In this document: in pieces, positions 27,014 to 34,881 of the stretch
How positions within the stretch are numbered: the first letter of the stretch is position 1
Layout: each line of letters begins with the position of its first letter
Virus record (IMG/VR): IMGVR_UViG_3300009430_000004
Span: 154,089 to 218,088 of that record
Reading direction: 5' to 3' (one strand)
DNA: 64,000 bases
From: a virus
Notes under the pieces: model-generated
Database searches by the model: none
What the model saw: only the letters and a program-made list of their open reading frames with translations
What the model was told of the DNA's origin: nothing
Translations under genes and position numbers: made by a program

Positions 27014-28180
27014 TTATGCTTCTTCCTTTTCATAAAGGACATTAAATACTTCCCTTATATCCATCTTACCATCAAACATATCCTCATTGAACTTTCTTAA
27101 CCAAGCTGAAAGCATTTGTTGCTTCTCATATGTTGGGTCATTGAGGTAGTTTTCATAGTAACCTTTATAAGCTGCAAGGTTATCCTTTAATTCTTCCTTC
27201 AAATCCTTCGGAAGGTTTGGATCATCCAAATCCCTTTCGAGTTTGTTAATCATATTCTTCATTCTTGTCTGATTCTTAGGATGTACACCTATGAATGTAG
27301 ACATGATATTCTGCATAATTCCAGCTATGTCATCAATAACATTAAGAACTGGAACATTTCTAACTATTCTGTTGTACATTTTATTTGGGTCATTCTGCAA
27401 CTTATCTAACGCTGTTGCAAGTGGCTGTGCATACCCATATGATGCAGCAAAGCTATCAGAGAATCTCTCCATACCATATCTAAATAGGTTTGATATGTCG
27501 AAATTAACAACCTGTTGAGCCATAGCAAGTGGGCTACCAAGTAATGGTCCAGAAATGTGATAAAGAAGTCTATTAAGCCCAGCACCTATATTATAGAATA
27601 CTGATAGATACTTCTTAAAGAACCTTTCAACACCCATTCTGATTTCAGTTATTAACTGTACAACCCAATGCTGAACAGCCCAGCCTATAGGACTGTATAA
27701 CAGAGTTGGTATTGTGCATAGGAAGTAAAATGGAGATGTGTCAAAATTGTGTCCTATCTCATGAAGTATGATAGCCATCATTTCTTTCTCATTCAATTTA
27801 GTCTGAGAAATAAGTGCTGTGTCAAGGAACACATAGATTTTCAATCTCTCATTGATAAATTTACCTGATTCTTCCCTTTTCTCGATGTTCTTAAGATACA
27901 TCATAGGGAAAGATGATATTGGTGTGCAGGCATTAGGTACTGAATCTTGCCAGTGAATTTTAATATACTTAACTCCAAAGAAATCAGCAAGAATCTTCTG
28001 TAATTTCTGGTTAGGTTCTGATTTATCTATATCAGTCATCGCCCTGAAAATACTCTTATCGTTATCCTTTCTGATTATCTCTGCAATTTTAGCAAGTTCT
28101 GCCTCCGCTGCTTCGAATTGTTTAGGCTTACCTAGATAAGCTTCCATAACAGGGTTATTTTTTCTTGAAAAAATAGCCAC
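27014..28180 (-). CDS. M48-type zinc metalloprotease, possibly membrane-associated
   Basis: 388 residues, GTG start after AAAGGGATGATAA. The zinc motif HEIGH is at residues 140-144, and the third ligand lies in MERFSDSFA (Glu238), the arrangement of M48/Ste24-like peptidases. Hydrophobic segments (FYFLCTIPTLLYSPIGWAVQHWVV, about 151-174) could be membrane-embedded. The C-terminal part is helical and charged. A protease in a phage could mature virion proteins or cut host proteins; the late promoter favours a virion or maturation role. Its substrate is unknown. Confidence 0.75.
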   Translation of the reverse strand: MAIFSRKNNPVMEAYLGKPKQFEAAEAELAKIAEIIRKDNDKSIFRAMTDIDKSEPNQKLQKILADFFGVKYIKIHWQDSVPNACTPISSFPMMYLKNIEKREESGKFINERLKIYVFLDTALISQTKLNEKEMMAIILHEIGHNFDTSPFYFLCTIPTLLYSPIGWAVQHWVVQLITEIRMGVERFFKKYLSVFYNIGAGLNRLLYHISGPLLGSPLAMAQQVVNFDISNLFRYGMERFSDSFAASYGYAQPLATALDKLQNDPNKMYNRIVRNVPVLNVIDDIAGIMQNIMSTFIGVHPKNQTRMKNMINKLERDLDDPNLPKDLKEELKDNLAAYKGYYENYLNDPTYEKQQMLSAWLRKFNEDMFDGKMDIREVFNVLYEKEEA

Positions 28181-28215
28181 AATTTTATCATCCCTTTCAT
28201 TTATTAGTTTTCCAT

Positions 28216-28228
28216 TTAATTTATTGTT
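28216..28228 (-). promoter_or_regulatory. AACA-N6-TAA late promoter of the metalloprotease
   Basis: Minus strand AACA ATAAAT TAA. Together with the divergent site 28233-28245 it forms the 16-base palindrome ATTGTTTTAAAACAAT, so the two late promoters point apart from one centre. Confidence 0.6.
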
Positions 28229-28232
28229 TTAA

Positions 28233-28245
28233 AACAATTAAATAA
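28233..28245 (+). promoter_or_regulatory. AACA-N6-TAA late promoter of gene 28271
   Basis: AACA ATTAAA TAA. The 17 bases from 28231 are identical to those before 31375 (31332-31348), and the distance to the start codon is nearly the same. Confidence 0.65.
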
Positions 28246-28270
28246 GATAAAATAATAAAGGGGTGATATT

Positions 28271-29431
28271 ATGGCAAATGATAGAGTATTATTAAATGAA
28301 TTATACCCTTTAATAGAGAAGGGTCTATCCAAAAAAGAAAATACCCAGAAGCTTAAGCTGGCTGTAAGCCAATTCCTTGATAGGAACAATGAAAAATTAA
28401 CCACTAATGGTCCAGTATATAGAATTATATTCTCAGAAGAGGATGCTAATAAACTATACGAAGCTATAGAAGTTGACCCGCTTACAATCAAGGGAATAAT
28501 TAATAGGTCACCGACAATTAAGAGTCAGTGGCAGATAATGAATAATCCTTTCAACTCTGCAATAGCCTTGACTATTAGATATTATAAGGTTAACAAGAAC
28601 CCTGAAATGGTTAATGCAACGCTTATATATTTAACAATGTCAATGTATCCATCATTACACTATAAGTATTTTCAATATGAACCTAATGAAAATATAATGA
28701 ATTATACCATCAATAATCTATCAAATAAGTTTAAAATCAAACAAACTGGTACAATTTATGCTGCCTTAGTAGATACTGTACAAGTTAGTGATAGGACTTA
28801 TACTGACGATTTGATACGTGGTACTGATAAGGATATCGTTGACTATATCGAAGCAGTTAAGACAAGAATGAATAGTTTGCTTAGAAAAATATCAAATGAA
28901 TTTTATGAGAATGATAAAAAAAAGAATTATCTTAATACTGAAAGCGATAGCTTCGAAGAAGATAATTATCATGAAGCTGATAGCAATATCTACGCTGTGG
29001 AACGTGTTACTAACAATGTCGTCCTAAAACTTATAGTTAATGGACCAAATATACAGCTAGTTAATATTGCGGCTAAAATGAGCCAAGTAAGTGTTAGTGA
29101 ACTGAGGAATTATGTTAATACCTTGGTTATCGGGGAGAATCGTGAACAAATTAAGACTGTTGTTGAATGTATTTTATTCTTATATTTATTTGATTCACAG
29201 AACAAAGTTGAGGATATAGGAAGCAATAAATTCCTATTCTATTGTCTTGAAGTATATAAGAAATCTAATACTACAGACGAGAATATCATAAAGATTAAGA
29301 AGATTCTTGATGAATGGTTGGAAGACTTAGGAACATACAAAAAAACTCAGAGACTTGCTACTATCAATAATTTTAGAAGGGCTTTGTTTACCTTCTTCGT
29401 TCTAAGTATTCAACATACGGGAAATAGCTAG
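28271..29431 (+). CDS. Hypothetical protein, probable late/virion protein
   Basis: 386 residues, almost entirely helical, after AAGGGGTGA. Contains MANDRVLLNELYPLIEKGL, a Tyr/Asn-rich middle, and an acidic loop (NTESDSFEEDNYHEADS). Its leader nearly copies that of the RNA polymerase beta-like gene 31375, suggesting co-expression with it. Function not recognised. Confidence 0.7.
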   Translation: MANDRVLLNELYPLIEKGLSKKENTQKLKLAVSQFLDRNNEKLTTNGPVYRIIFSEEDANKLYEAIEVDPLTIKGIINRSPTIKSQWQIMNNPFNSAIALTIRYYKVNKNPEMVNATLIYLTMSMYPSLHYKYFQYEPNENIMNYTINNLSNKFKIKQTGTIYAALVDTVQVSDRTYTDDLIRGTDKDIVDYIEAVKTRMNSLLRKISNEFYENDKKKNYLNTESDSFEEDNYHEADSNIYAVERVTNNVVLKLIVNGPNIQLVNIAAKMSQVSVSELRNYVNTLVIGENREQIKTVVECILFLYLFDSQNKVEDIGSNKFLFYCLEVYKKSNTTDENIIKIKKILDEWLEDLGTYKKTQRLATINNFRRALFTFFVLSIQHTGNS

Positions 29432-29597
29432 AAAAAAAAGCGGGGTCAGAGATAAAAGCATAAAGCCTGGCGTATAGCCCCCCATTGACCCCCCCATCAT
29501 GTGGGAAATTAAACCATGTAAACCATGGATGATGGCTGTTTAAATAGTCACCACATTATCATTTCCCAAGGAATTGACATATTATATATACACACAT
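29432..29597 (-). ncRNA. Candidate structured RNA, minus strand
   Basis: 241 bases between 29431 and 29673 hold no reading frame. A minus-strand bipartite promoter (29603-29632) reads into them. The predicted transcript has GGGAAAT (29567-29573) pairing with ATTTCCC (about 29505). Inside is CCATG-GTTTA-CATGG. Finally GGGGTCA..TGACCCC (29443-29489) is followed on the minus strand by GCTTTTTTT, a terminator. The region is GC-richer than its surroundings. Calling it an RNA gene is inference. Confidence 0.5.
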
Positions 29598-29602
29598 GAT
29601 AA

Positions 29603-29632
29603 TAATATATATTTTATTAGTGTGACTTTACG
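29603..29632 (-). promoter_or_regulatory. Bipartite CGTAAA-N14-ATATATATTA promoter
   Basis: Minus strand CGTAAA, exactly 14 bases, ATATATATTATTAT. No protein gene lies directly downstream; it drives the candidate RNA 29432-29597. Confidence 0.65.
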
Positions 29633-29640
29633 AATTATAA

Positions 29641-29680
29641 AAAAATAAGGAAGATGATTAATTTCATCTTCCTTATTTTT
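29641..29680 (-). terminator. Terminator after gene 29673-30212
   Basis: AAGGAAGATGA pairs with TCATCTTCCTT (29664-29674) and is followed on the minus strand by ATTTTTTT. Confidence 0.8.
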
Positions 29681-30212
29681 CTAACTCATTTATTAACTTA
29701 TTCATTATAACAGTATTACTTATATATCGTAATACAGTTGGATCATTACTTAATGCCTGCCTGCATATATCTTCAGTTTGAATCTTGCAGAATTGTAATG
29801 CTCTAGGAGTTTTCTTAACAGCTTCCATGCATATTTCTTCAGTCTGTTCTTTTACAAATTGTAATGCAGTACCATTCTGCCTAACAGCTTCTATACACAG
29901 CTCATGAGTTTGGTTATCCTTTATCATATTAAGTATCCTACCATTACGCTTAACAGCTTCAAGCTTCATTTCATATGTAGGATTCATTATAAACTGATAT
30001 GACAAAGGATTGTTTCTAATAGCCATTAGACATAATTCCTCAGTTTGGCTTTTAACATATTCCAAGGCATCACCATTCTGTGTAATGGCTACACGACATG
30101 CTTCCTCAGTTTGTGGACTAAAATACCTCAATAACAATCCGTCACGCCTTAAATCGTCAATAATAACAGATGGTAAATGATAGTGGTTTCCTCTCATAGC
30201 AAATTCTCCCAT
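29673..30212 (-). CDS. DUF4116-like repeat protein
   Basis: 179 residues after AGGAGGT. Built of about six 22-23-residue helical repeats with the frame Q-T-E-E-x-C-x-x-A-V-x-x-N-G-x-A-L-x-x-V-K (e.g. SQTEELCLMAIRNNP, EQTEEICMEAVKKTP, IQTEDICRQALSNDP). This is the DUF4116 pattern known from giant viruses and some phages. Such solenoids usually mediate protein binding; no enzymatic role. Driven by the bipartite promoter 30252-30281. Confidence 0.8.
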   Translation of the reverse strand: MGEFAMRGNHYHLPSVIIDDLRRDGLLLRYFSPQTEEACRVAITQNGDALEYVKSQTEELCLMAIRNNPLSYQFIMNPTYEMKLEAVKRNGRILNMIKDNQTHELCIEAVRQNGTALQFVKEQTEEICMEAVKKTPRALQFCKIQTEDICRQALSNDPTVLRYISNTVIMNKLINELEK

Positions 30213-30251
30213 AGATTTTATACCTCCTAATTATATTAGTATCTATATTAA

Positions 30252-30281
30252 TAATATATACTTAGCGTGTCGTAAAATACG
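30252..30281 (-). promoter_or_regulatory. Bipartite CGTATT-N14-GTATATATTA promoter
   Basis: Minus strand CGTATT, 14 bases, GTATATATTATT; 40 bases before the DUF4116 gene. Confidence 0.65.
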
Positions 30282-30283
30282 AA

Positions 30284-30320
30284 AAAAATAAGGATGGTGT
30301 AAAACCATCCTTATTTTCTT
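30284..30320 (-). terminator. Terminator of the small membrane protein gene
   Basis: AAGGATGGT pairs with ACCATCCTT (30304-30312) and is followed on the minus strand by ATTTTTTTC. It overlaps the stop codon of 30311-30454. Confidence 0.75.
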
Positions 30321-30454
30321 TTTTTCTCTCTCTTAACGAATTTGTATGTTCCGTCATCATTCGTTACAAGCATCGGTGCATTATGAATTGCATACCCCAT
30401 AAACACCACAGTTACTACAACACAGGCTATAAGAATCTTTACTACTAATGGCAT
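30311..30454 (-). CDS. Small single-span membrane protein
   Basis: 47 residues: a hydrophobic N-terminal span (MPLVVKILIACVVVTVVF) followed by a short polar part and a basic end (VKREKKRK). A GGGG site lies just upstream, and a promoter-like TTATATATTAT at about 30488-30499 precedes it. The basic cytoplasmic tail would be consistent with a membrane-anchored accessory or lysis-related peptide. Too short for family assignment. Confidence 0.55.
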   Translation of the reverse strand: MPLVVKILIACVVVTVVFMGYAIHNAPMLVTNDDGTYKFVKREKKRK

Positions 30455-30511
30455 ACCCCATACCCCTAATATATTATTTCATACTGTGATAATATATAAA
30501 TATAACTTCTA

Positions 30512-30850
30512 TTAGGTCAATACTATTTTATACCCAATAAACTTTTGTATTGCTTCTCTTACACTAGGCTTATAACAAGCCACACAATTATCAATCGCAG
30601 TTTCATAGAGATTTATGGCAATTATAACGCCATTGTTGTCAAATTCTATATCCCCACGAGTTGCCCCTGGTAATCTTATTCCATAAAAATTTGGTATAGT
30701 ATTATCACATAGCATATATGTGAATCCACCATAATCTATACAAGATTTATACACATCTAATAAGTGTTCATCCATAGTTCTAGTTAGATCATTTACATAC
30801 CTATCATTATTACACTTTTCATACGGCTTCGTTGATACTAACTCTTCCAT
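30512..30850 (-). CDS. Hypothetical protein
   Basis: 112 residues from ATG 30850, behind AGGAGGTTTGTT; the frame extends further upstream but lacks a ribosome site. Cys-containing and compact (SCIDYGGFTYMLCDNTIPNFYG). Follows 30861-31259 by 10 bases. Function unknown. Confidence 0.65.
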   Translation of the reverse strand: MEELVSTKPYEKCNNDRYVNDLTRTMDEHLLDVYKSCIDYGGFTYMLCDNTIPNFYGIRLPGATRGDIEFDNNGVIIAINLYETAIDNCVACYKPSVREAIQKFIGYKIVLT

Positions 30851-30860
30851 AACAAACCTC

Positions 30861-31259
30861 CTAAAATGAATTAAGAATTTCGGTAAAATAGAATAGTAAA
30901 TCATGTGTTCTGACAATGTTATTATTAAGAATAACAGAATCAATATTGTCAACTATCTTTATATAATACCTCTTATCCTTTTGTACTATTAAACCTTTCT
31001 TTGGGTCCATCATCTTGAGGATTCTCACAAATAAATCAACGGACTTTTTCTCATTATAGAAAAATATCAATGAATCCTCATAGTTTGTTTCAATTGTATT
31101 CACGACAATATCCTTAAATCCCTCTTGCTCATGATAATGTAGCATTGTCAAAGGATATATATTAACATCTGTACTCGTCTTTGTACCTAAAACCGTTCGT
31201 ATTGCATTAGGTTGCTTCTCTATAAATAAAGTTTTTGGAAATGATTTAATAAAATCCAT
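30861..31259 (-). CDS. Hypothetical protein
   Basis: 132 residues after AGGAGGGG. Alpha/beta mix (FKDIVVNTIETNYEDSLIFFYNEKKSVDLF). Upstream (about 31326) is CGTAAA followed by a TTATATAAAAT element, a poor match to the bipartite promoter. Function unknown. Confidence 0.65.
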   Translation of the reverse strand: MDFIKSFPKTLFIEKQPNAIRTVLGTKTSTDVNIYPLTMLHYHEQEGFKDIVVNTIETNYEDSLIFFYNEKKSVDLFVRILKMMDPKKGLIVQKDKRYYIKIVDNIDSVILNNNIVRTHDLLFYFTEILNSF

Positions 31260-31333
31260 AATATCCCCTCCTATCTATTATATAATGGTTGGGAATATTT
31301 TATATAAGAACTCAATTTTTTCTTTACGAAAAA

Positions 31334-31346
31334 AACAATTAAATAA
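31334..31346 (+). promoter_or_regulatory. AACA-N6-TAA late promoter of the second beta C-terminal fragment
   Basis: AACA ATTAAA TAA, identical to the 28233 site and its flanks over 17 bases. Confidence 0.65.
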
Positions 31347-31374
31347 GACTAACTAAATAGAAAGGGGTGAGTTT

Positions 31375-32094
31375 ATGGCTATAACAAAACAAACTAGAAA
31401 ACAAATGGAAGCCTTAATATATTCCGTTTTCGATGCTCTCGACCCTTCCAAAACAAATAGTAATAAATACAAGGATTTCTTCGGGGAAATGTCGGATTCA
31501 CAGTTCGATTCATTTTTTAGAAATTTCTTTAAGGATGAAAATCAGTATTTAACTCTTGATGTTGTGGATTATGAGAGAGATTTTAAGATTGAAAATGTTG
31601 AGCAAGCAGCTAAGATACTTGGGGTTCCATTATTTGAGAAAGTAGTTATGCCATTTGTTAATAAAAATACAGATAAACCAGTCATTACTAAATATGAAGT
31701 ACCTGTGGGATATGTGCATGTTAAGAGGGTTCAGCAGATGCTCAGTAAGAAGAACACTACTTCTACTGAAATAGCTTCCCGTTCAGCATTAACAGGACAG
31801 GTTGTTGGAAAGGATAAGAATGCAAGAGACTCTGATGCTGAAAACTTCGCATTAGTTACGCTTAATGCTAATGAGACATTAAGAGAGTTTATGGGTCCAA
31901 GAGCTGACGACTTAGTAATGAAGAATGAAATGTACGCTTCAATAGCACAAAAGGGATATGTTTCCCTAGACCAATTAACTAACCATGTTGAAAATAAGAC
32001 TACTTTAAATGCCCTCGATGTACATCTAATAGGTATGGGTATTAAGTCAGACCTTGTTACTCAAGGATTATTGGTTAAGAAATCACTAAAATAA
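31375..32094 (+). CDS. RNA polymerase beta-subunit C-terminal-like protein (second polymerase)
   Basis: 239 residues. From about residue 115 it follows the end of bacterial RpoB: PVGYVHVKRVQQM parallels VGYMYMLKLNHLV. ALTGQVVGKDKNARDSDAENFAL (two blocks) parallels the GGKAQFGGQRFGEMEVWAL region, and LREFMGPRADD parallels LQEMLTVKSDD. The final LNALDVHLIGMGIKSDL parallels FNVLLKEIRSLGINIEL. Because 38202-40496 already contains its own version of this stretch, this piece probably belongs to a different beta, i.e. a second phage RNA polymerase. Its late promoter suggests the virion enzyme. Alignment is by eye. Confidence 0.6.
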   Translation: MAITKQTRKQMEALIYSVFDALDPSKTNSNKYKDFFGEMSDSQFDSFFRNFFKDENQYLTLDVVDYERDFKIENVEQAAKILGVPLFEKVVMPFVNKNTDKPVITKYEVPVGYVHVKRVQQMLSKKNTTSTEIASRSALTGQVVGKDKNARDSDAENFALVTLNANETLREFMGPRADDLVMKNEMYASIAQKGYVSLDQLTNHVENKTTLNALDVHLIGMGIKSDLVTQGLLVKKSLK

Positions 32095-32138
32095 AAAAAA
32101 TAAGGTATGGAGAAATCCATACCTTATTTTTATTTTTT
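32093..32138. terminator. Bidirectional terminator between convergent genes
   Basis: AAGGTATGG pairs with CCATACCTT (32117-32125), with A-rich and T-rich flanks. Confidence 0.8.
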
Positions 32139-32466
32139 AATATGTTACTATATACTCATCATCTTCCCCATCGAATACACGTTTTGCTTCCATAACGGAT
32201 TTGTATAAATCGAATAGAGTAATCGGATGAAAAGTATTAAGATACTCAATAAAAGTTCTTCCATCATTAACTATAGCCAAGGATTTATCACGATCAAATG
32301 TAATCGTAACCTTTTGAGTATTATCAAATTCATTGACAAATATAAACTTTGGAAAAACGTTATTAACGTTTACAAACCTAGTAGTTTGACAAACCTCATG
32401 ATTTATTGATGTTCTAACCTTGTTGTACATTGACTGATAATCTTTTAATTCAAACATTTCTTTCAC
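32137..32466 (-). CDS. Hypothetical protein
   Basis: 109 residues after AAGGAGGGTG. Beta-rich centre (KVTITFDRDKSLAIVNDGRTFIEYL), short acidic end (DGEDDEYIVTY). Follows 32477-33064 by 10 bases. Function unknown. Confidence 0.65.
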   Translation of the reverse strand: MKEMFELKDYQSMYNKVRTSINHEVCQTTRFVNVNNVFPKFIFVNEFDNTQKVTITFDRDKSLAIVNDGRTFIEYLNTFHPITLFDLYKSVMEAKRVFDGEDDEYIVTY

Positions 32467-32476
32467 CCTCCTTATA

Positions 32477-33064
32477 TTAACCGTAAACTATAATGCCTTT
32501 TTTGGTACTGATACATCCAGTTAACCAACCAAAGGAATCTTGTTCACCTGCAAATACTCTATAACCTGCTCCTTCGACCTTCTTAATATTGGTCCAATTA
32601 CATCTTCCATTACTGGATATCAATGCACCGCAAGCTAACCCATCTATAATACGAGCAGCATCATCCTCATTATCACTATTCATGTCAATATATAATCGAC
32701 CTTCATAGTCATATGACTTAACTTCAGATTCACCAGATTCAACTTTCTTGAGCATGTCAAGAAGTTCTGTCAAGTAATCCTTAGTTTCTGGATGTATCTT
32801 CTCTTCAAGAGGTGAAGGGTAATTATCAAAATGTCTCCAACCGAGACTGAGTAAGTATTCAAAAGCTTCAGCATTTCTATTACTGCTGAAATCTGAAACA
32901 GTCATTGAGATTTTGCTATAATCTGTTCTAACATTGAAAGTCTTAGCTTCCTCATCCTTTTGTCCGAGTTCTTTCCTTGTTAGGTTAACTCCATCAAAAG
33001 ATACAATCTCAAGAATGCTACCCATATAGGTTTTAATAAAAACTGGTTTTTCTAATCTTATCAT
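32477..33064 (-). CDS. Hypothetical protein
   Basis: 195 residues. Strand-rich N-terminus (FIKTYMGSILEIVSFDG), then a helical middle, then a Gly/Trp-rich C-terminus (NGRCNWTNIKKVEGAGYRVFAGEQDSFGW, in two parts). First gene of a leftward unit driven by the bipartite promoter 33161-33190, with a leader of about 95 bases. Function unknown. Confidence 0.65.
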   Translation of the reverse strand: MIRLEKPVFIKTYMGSILEIVSFDGVNLTRKELGQKDEEAKTFNVRTDYSKISMTVSDFSSNRNAEAFEYLLSLGWRHFDNYPSPLEEKIHPETKDYLTELLDMLKKVESGESEVKSYDYEGRLYIDMNSDNEDDAARIIDGLACGALISSNGRCNWTNIKKVEGAGYRVFAGEQDSFGWLTGCISTKKGIIVYG

Positions 33065-33160
33065 GATTTAATTCCTCCCACAGAATCAAAATATTTTTCA
33101 CTAGCATCTATATTTACTAGCGGAACATACAAATATATTATCTACGTATGTACACAATAA

Positions 33161-33190
33161 TAATATATATTCATCATGTTTTAATTTACG
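33161..33190 (-). promoter_or_regulatory. Bipartite CGTAAA-N14-ATATATATTA promoter
   Basis: Minus strand CGTAAA, 14 bases, ATATATATTATTATTGTG. Confidence 0.65.
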
Positions 33191-33206
33191 ATTTTAATAT
33201 TATAGG

Positions 33207-33219
33207 AACATAGAAATAA
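33207..33219 (+). promoter_or_regulatory. AACA-N6-TAA late-type promoter
   Basis: AACA TAGAAA TAA, 27 bases before the start of 33246. Confidence 0.5.
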
Positions 33220-33245
33220 TCGAAAATAATTGTGAGGTGATTATA

Positions 33246-33413
33246 ATGAGTGACAAAGGAGAATTGCACATTGTAACAGAAGTTGGGACATTTGGCGATT
33301 TAAATATAACCGACCCAACAAAGAAAAAGGTGGCTAAAAAGGACGAAGATATGGATGCCCTTATAAGAGAAGCTCACCAGGAAAACATAAAAAATCTTGG
33401 ACAGAAAAAGTAA
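33246..33413 (+). CDS. Hypothetical small protein
   Basis: 55 residues (MSDKGELHIVTEVGTFGDLN to a charged helical C-terminus) after GTGAGGTGATT. It has its own AACA-type promoter and a terminator at 33416. Function unknown. Confidence 0.6.
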   Translation: MSDKGELHIVTEVGTFGDLNITDPTKKKVAKKDEDMDALIREAHQENIKNLGQKK

Positions 33414-33415
33414 TT

Positions 33416-33449
33416 GGTATGGGAGTTAGTCTCCCATGCCTAATTTTTA
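33416..33449 (+). terminator. Intrinsic terminator
   Basis: GGTATGGGAG-TTAGT-CTCCCATGCC followed by TAATTTTT. Confidence 0.8.
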
Positions 33450-33467
33450 TCGTAAGGAGATGGTTAT

Positions 33468-33614
33468 ATGGAAATTCAAACAATTGGTAATGATGAGGTA
33501 AAAATAGAGCCTCTACCAATAGAAGTGATAGAACCAATCGAACCACCAGTAATTGATTGTTCTGCTGTATTTTCAGCATTAGGGGTTCCCCCTCATTTAC
33601 TAGGGGTTAAATAG
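33468..33614 (+). CDS. Hypothetical small Pro-rich protein
   Basis: 48 residues after AAGGAGATGG. Contains VIEPIEPPVIDCSAVFSALGVPPHLLG. Acidic and proline-rich; it may be a short linear-motif peptide. No relatives recognised. Confidence 0.55.
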   Translation: MEIQTIGNDEVKIEPLPIEVIEPIEPPVIDCSAVFSALGVPPHLLGVK

Positions 33615-33634
33615 AAAGTTAATAGTTAAAATAA

Positions 33635-33654
33635 ATATATATTATCTTTCTGTA
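33635..33654 (+). promoter_or_regulatory. TATATATTAT-core promoter of the tubulin homologue
   Basis: ATATATATTATC followed by TTTCTGTA, 41 bases before the start of 33696. Confidence 0.45.
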
Positions 33655-33695
33655 ATCAAACATAAATAATCTAAATATAAAGGAGATGTATATCA

Positions 33696-34826
33696 ATGTT
33701 AAAAGTTTGCGTAATCGGTATAGGTAATGCTGGAAACCAAATAGCTGAGTTGGCTAAAAAGGAAAGAAACATTCCTGGGATTGCACTCAATTCAAGCGAG
33801 AAAGATATATCAACACTATGTCACGTAGATAAGTTTATCGTAGGTGACGAAAAGGGTGCTGGTAAAGATCGTAATATCGCCAAAGAGTTTATGAGACAGA
33901 ATATTCAAACACTACTGAAACAAGATTTGTTTAAGAAGATGGTTGAAGAGAATGAGGTTGTGTTTATCGTAAGTTCTACAGGCGGCGGAACAGGAAGCGG
34001 AATGGCTCCCGTATTAACAGATATACTCACAAGGGTGTATCCAATGAAAAAATTCCTGTTAACATTCATACTGCCACCATTAAGAGAAAGCGTAGCTGCA
34101 CAACAAAATACAATTGAGTATCTTAAAGAGATGAGAAAGTTTAATCCAACTTATCTTCCATATGACAACAACAAGCTTGCTGGAAGACCAACAAGTGTTA
34201 TGATGGAAGAAGTTAATAAAGAAGTTGTTGAAGACTTTTGTATCATCCGTGGAGATTATCAGTTCGCTACTCAATATAACAGCATAGATGAAAAAGACAT
34301 GCTGAAGCTTATTGAGACGCCAGGAAGATTGAGCTTTGCTAAGGTCTATAATATCAGAGAGAAAGACCTTGATGACAAATCAATCGAAGACCATTTAATA
34401 AATAATATCACAAACACATCAGTAATGTGTGAATTGGAAAGAGATAGAATCATTAAGAGACTTGGCATAATTACTAATCTTAACGAGAAGATGCACAAGT
34501 TACTAGATACTAATCTTCCAACTTTAAAAGAACTTATTGGCGAACCTGTAGAAGGGTTTGAACATATCTATGTTAATAAGGCAGATGATGAACCAAATAG
34601 AGTTATTGCAATTCTTTCAGGTTTGTCTGTTCCTGATGACAGAATTGAAAAAGTTCTGCAACGAATTGAGGATGCAGAAGAACAGCTTATGAAGACCAAG
34701 GATTCATCAATACTTGATGATGCTAAAACTGACTTGATAGATGAGTTGAGAGACACATCTGGAAGTAAGGTTGGTGCTCAAGAAGTTGACCTTGGAGATA
34801 TCTTCGACAGCTATATGAAGAAGTAA
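33696..34826 (+). CDS. Phage tubulin/FtsZ-superfamily GTPase
   Basis: 376 residues. The N-terminus KVCVIGIGNAGNQIAELAK is the FtsZ/TubZ nucleotide-binding loop. The tubulin signature STGGGTGSGMAPVLTDIL is near residue 93-110, and FDPT-like phrases follow. FtsZ, TubZ and PhuZ polymerise with GTP. In giant phages PhuZ filaments centre the replicating DNA compartment, whereas TubZ segregates plasmids or episomal phages. The SGM/APV wording is closer to FtsZ than to PhuZ. It is followed by a strongly expressed unknown (34882). Confidence 0.88.
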   Translation: MLKVCVIGIGNAGNQIAELAKKERNIPGIALNSSEKDISTLCHVDKFIVGDEKGAGKDRNIAKEFMRQNIQTLLKQDLFKKMVEENEVVFIVSSTGGGTGSGMAPVLTDILTRVYPMKKFLLTFILPPLRESVAAQQNTIEYLKEMRKFNPTYLPYDNNKLAGRPTSVMMEEVNKEVVEDFCIIRGDYQFATQYNSIDEKDMLKLIETPGRLSFAKVYNIREKDLDDKSIEDHLINNITNTSVMCELERDRIIKRLGIITNLNEKMHKLLDTNLPTLKELIGEPVEGFEHIYVNKADDEPNRVIAILSGLSVPDDRIEKVLQRIEDAEEQLMKTKDSSILDDAKTDLIDELRDTSGSKVGAQEVDLGDIFDSYMKK

Positions 34827-34843
34827 TAAAATAATTTATCAAT

Positions 34844-34856
34844 AACAAAAAAATAA
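34844..34856 (+). promoter_or_regulatory. AACA-N6-TAA promoter inside the shared strong leader
   Basis: AACA AAAAAA TAA running into AATTATATTATTAGGAGGT; the 20138 copy reads ATCA at the same place. Confidence 0.5.
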
Positions 34857-34881
34857 TTATATTATTAGGAGGTAACCTATT

